Shown piece after piece: positions 6,466 through 8,072 of a stretch of 8,072 nt of DNA. The stretch's first letter is position 1, and each line of letters starts with the position of its first letter. The stretch is from NCBI GenBank assembly GCA_029256485.1, contig JAQSXU010000144.1, positions 1-8,072 of the forward strand, given 5' to 3'. Source of the stretch: Clostridiaceae bacterium. GTDB taxonomy: Bacteria; Bacillota_A; Clostridia; Clostridiales; Clostridiaceae. Made by a program: the position numbers and the translations under genes. The notes under the pieces were generated by a model. It saw only the letters and a list, made by a program, of their open reading frames with translations. It did not search any database and had not been told where the DNA came from.

Positions 6466-6475
6466 AGGAAGGAAG
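6466..6475 (+). promoter_or_regulatory. Ribosome binding site supporting a TTG start
   Basis: AGGAAGGAAG ends 7 bp before TTG 6483. The nearby GTG at 6476 meets a stop after three codons, and no ATG occurs in frame before the membrane segment, so TTG is the only sensible start. Confidence 0.6.
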
Positions 6476-6482
6476 TGACTGC

Positions 6483-7037
6483 TTGAAACATAAAAAAATT
6501 ATTTTAGTAAGCCAGATTATAATACTTAGTATTGTAGCATATTTTTATTATGCTGAATATACAAAATTTCATGGCCAAAGCAAAATAGTTATTAATCAGT
6601 CAGAACTTGATGATATCTCTAAAGAAACTGGAATCACAGGTTTAAAATTAACAAATAATAAAATATATAAAGATAATAAAGAAGTTGGATTTCGTGATGT
6701 GAGAAGCTTATGGTATACATTATGGACTATGTCCAATTATATAGTTACAAATAAATTTATAGCTATAGCTAATCCAGATCCTAGTTATAAATCAACACAG
6801 TTTTCAAAAGACAATATTAACTGGCTCATTATGGAAATATCATCAAGAGATATTAATCATAAAGATAAATTATTGAAGATGCTGAGGAATTGGAAAAATA
6901 ACGATTTTTCCAATGTTATAAAGGAACATAATTATTTATGGAATTATATTAAGGATGACTATGGCACAGCCCAAATAATAAACACTCAATCTATACAGAT
7001 GTATAAAGAAAAGGGGAAAGTTGAAACTCAAAATTAG
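6483..7037 (+). CDS. Membrane-anchored protein, DUF6241-like, function unknown
   Basis: A 184-residue protein beginning at TTG with a good Shine-Dalgarno site. A short basic N-terminus (MKHKK) is followed by one hydrophobic segment at about residues 6-23, then a polar domain of about 160 residues that should lie outside the membrane. There is no lipobox cysteine or clear signal-peptidase site, so it is probably a signal anchor. The C-terminal part (about 77-175) holds the pattern LWTMSNYIV, then HKDKLLKMLRNWKNNDFSNV (126-145), EHNYLW (148-153) and G161. From memory this resembles the DUF6241 family of Bacillus and clostridial proteins, whose members carry W, gDFS, dHN and W at like spacing; this family has no known function. 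It is divergent from hutH and shares its control region. It is markedly more AT-rich in codon use than the hut genes, so it may be a less conserved accessory gene. Confidence 0.75.
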   Translation: MKHKKIILVSQIIILSIVAYFYYAEYTKFHGQSKIVINQSELDDISKETGITGLKLTNNKIYKDNKEVGFRDVRSLWYTLWTMSNYIVTNKFIAIANPDPSYKSTQFSKDNINWLIMEISSRDINHKDKLLKMLRNWKNNDFSNVIKEHNYLWNYIKDDYGTAQIINTQSIQMYKEKGKVETQN

Positions 7038-7048
7038 GGGTATTATTT

Positions 7049-7081
7049 ATGAAAAGTAAAAACGAATTATATGACAATTAA
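7049..7081 (+). other. Ten-codon mini-ORF, possible leader peptide or gene remnant
   Basis: An ATG preceded by AGGGG starts MKSKNELYDN and stops at TAA (7079-7081). It begins 11 bp after the previous gene and lies upstream of the two promoter-like elements of the hydrolase. No terminator or conserved partner structure is visible. It may be a broken gene start, a tiny peptide or chance. Confidence 0.15.
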
Positions 7082-7106
7082 AGATGGAGATAAATAGTAC
7101 CAGCAC

Positions 7107-7115
7107 TGATATAAT
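7107..7115 (+). promoter_or_regulatory. Extended -10 promoter element, distal, for the serine hydrolase
   Basis: TGATATAAT combines a TGn extension with a perfect TATAAT (7110-7115). The -35 position (GAGATA, 7087-7092) is poor, which extended -10 promoters tolerate. It would start transcription about 55 bases before the hydrolase ATG. Confidence 0.45.
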
Positions 7116-7128
7116 AAGGGCATATAAA

Positions 7129-7137
7129 TGCTATAAT
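7129..7137 (+). promoter_or_regulatory. Extended -10 promoter element, proximal, for the serine hydrolase
   Basis: TGCTATAAT is a second TGn plus perfect TATAAT (7132-7137), 22 bp after the first. No recognisable -35 is present. Either or both elements could drive the hydrolase gene, which implies transcription independent of the gene before it. Confidence 0.45.
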
Positions 7138-7176
7138 GGTATAAAGAATTAAATTTATAGAAAGGCAAGGTTAGAC

Positions 7177-8072
7177 ATGCTTGATAAATTTATTGAAAAA
7201 TCCAAGAATTTAAATCTATACAGCATTGTAGTGCTGCAAAATGGGGAGAAAATTGCTGAACACCATTGGGCTGAAGAAATACGAAGAAATCAGTATTCAG
7301 CTACAAAAAGTTTTACCTCCACAGCTGTGGGCATGGCAATAGATGAGGGACTGCTGACACTGCAGGGTAAAATTATTGATTACTTTCAAAATGATATCCC
7401 CGACAATTTACCAAAGCTTCAGCTGCAGAGGCTTAAGAAATTGACAATTGAAGATCTTTTAATGATGGCTGCAGGATATAAGGATGCAGGTTTGATGGGC
7501 GAAAGAAAAAGGTTGAAAAGCACTAACTGGATTCAAGTTGCTCTATCAATGCCCCTTTACTTTGATGCAAAACAACAATTCACATATACCAACTGTACTG
7601 CTTATCTGGCAGGTGTTATTGTGGAAAAAGCTGCTGGCTGCTCCTTAATTGACTACCTTATGCCAAGATTATTTGAACCACTGGGTATACAGCGTCCTGA
7701 CTATGAATTATGTCCACAAGGCCATGTATTTGGAGCCAGCGGCTTAATGCTGACAGCAAATGAACTTGCTAAATTTGGACAACTATACCTGCAAAAAGGT
7801 GAATATAATTGGAAGCAGTTAATTTCTAAGGAATGGGTTGAACAAGCTACGAAAAAGCAGATAAACACGGGCTACGGTCCTTTAGACAACCGCATGGGAT
7901 ATGGCTACTTTTTCTGGAGAGGCAGTCACAACTCATATCGTGCCAGCGGAATGAATGGCCAGGCCGCCATTGTTTTAGAGGATAAAAATGCTGTTATTGC
8001 TGTAAATTCTAATGAGAAAAATACTCAGGCCATAAGAGACTGCATATGGGAAAATATTTATCCTGACCTATA
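7177..8072 (+). CDS. Beta-lactamase-family serine hydrolase (partial or nearly complete)
   Basis: Member of the class C beta-lactamase / DD-peptidase-like hydrolase family (Pfam Beta-lactamase, PF00144). I translated 298 codons from ATG 7177, which follows AAGG at 6-bp spacing. The nucleophile motif SxxK is S41-A-T-K44 (QYSATKSFTS). The YxN motif is Y137-T-N139 (FTYTNCTAYLAG). The third-motif region is probably YRASGMNGQ (254-262), where KTG or HxG stands in the classic enzymes. GASGLMLTANELAKFG (186-201) is a typical family stretch. There is no signal peptide or membrane segment, so a cytosolic esterase, amidase or peptidase is more likely than a cell-wall enzyme or true beta-lactamase. The window ends with TA after ...YPDL, which could be the first two bases of a stop codon; about 300 residues would fit the family. 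Its substrate cannot be told. Confidence 0.87.
   Translation, partial: MLDKFIEKSKNLNLYSIVVLQNGEKIAEHHWAEEIRRNQYSATKSFTSTAVGMAIDEGLLTLQGKIIDYFQNDIPDNLPKLQLQRLKKLTIEDLLMMAAGYKDAGLMGERKRLKSTNWIQVALSMPLYFDAKQQFTYTNCTAYLAGVIVEKAAGCSLIDYLMPRLFEPLGIQRPDYELCPQGHVFGASGLMLTANELAKFGQLYLQKGEYNWKQLISKEWVEQATKKQINTGYGPLDNRMGYGYFFWRGSHNSYRASGMNGQAAIVLEDKNAVIAVNSNEKNTQAIRDCIWENIYPDL

Noticed and set aside
7121..7132. Small palindrome GCATATAAATGC near 7120-7131 as a terminator for the membrane protein gene
   Set aside because: Only a 4-bp stem with no T-run; it overlaps the proximal promoter-like element.
1..8072. tRNA or rRNA genes, CRISPR arrays, insertion sequences with transposase
   Set aside because: No cloverleaf-like stretch, no regularly spaced direct repeats and no transposase-like protein were seen. 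The only mobile-like candidate is the short repeat at 2405-2504.

Overview
The window looks like a low-GC Firmicute, most likely a Clostridium-type anaerobe. The DNA is AT-rich, Shine-Dalgarno sites are strong, and GTG and TTG starts occur. The core of the window is the clostridial form of the histidine-degradation pathway, with a separate glutamate formimidoyltransferase and a separate cyclodeaminase. Species cannot be fixed from the sequence.

Layout. Positions 1-1638 (minus strand) hold natA and natB, an ABC exporter pair with overlapping genes. natB runs off the left edge. Upstream of natA are a promoter (1671-1699) and a hairpin (1715-1746) that probably terminates the gene set before it. 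Positions 1751-6252 (minus strand) hold the hut cluster in transcription order hutH, ftcD, hutI, fchA. Gaps are 24 and 44 bp, then about 120 bp. The last gap is filled by a long imperfect inverted repeat (2405-2504) with possible pseudoknot pairing. Positions 6253-6482 are a divergent control region with a CodY-box-like palindrome and a second palindrome. Positions 6483-7037 (plus strand) encode a small membrane-anchored protein of a DUF6241-like type. Positions 7177-8072 (plus strand) encode a beta-lactamase-fold serine hydrolase, cut at or just before its stop codon and preceded by two extended -10 elements.

How the genes work together. HutH deaminates histidine to urocanate. Urocanase (HutU) is not in the window, so imidazolonepropionate must be made by an enzyme encoded elsewhere. 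HutI opens imidazolonepropionate to N-formimino-glutamate. FtcD moves the formimino group to tetrahydrofolate, releasing glutamate. FchA then removes ammonia to give methenyl-tetrahydrofolate, which feeds one-carbon metabolism. The products are glutamate, ammonia and a folate-bound C1 unit. A CodY-like site next to hutH would fit nutrient repression, as known for hut in Bacillus. The natAB pair and the two plus-strand genes have no clear link to this pathway.

Nothing in the window looks like a wholly new system. The most unusual element is the structured repeat between hutI and fchA.
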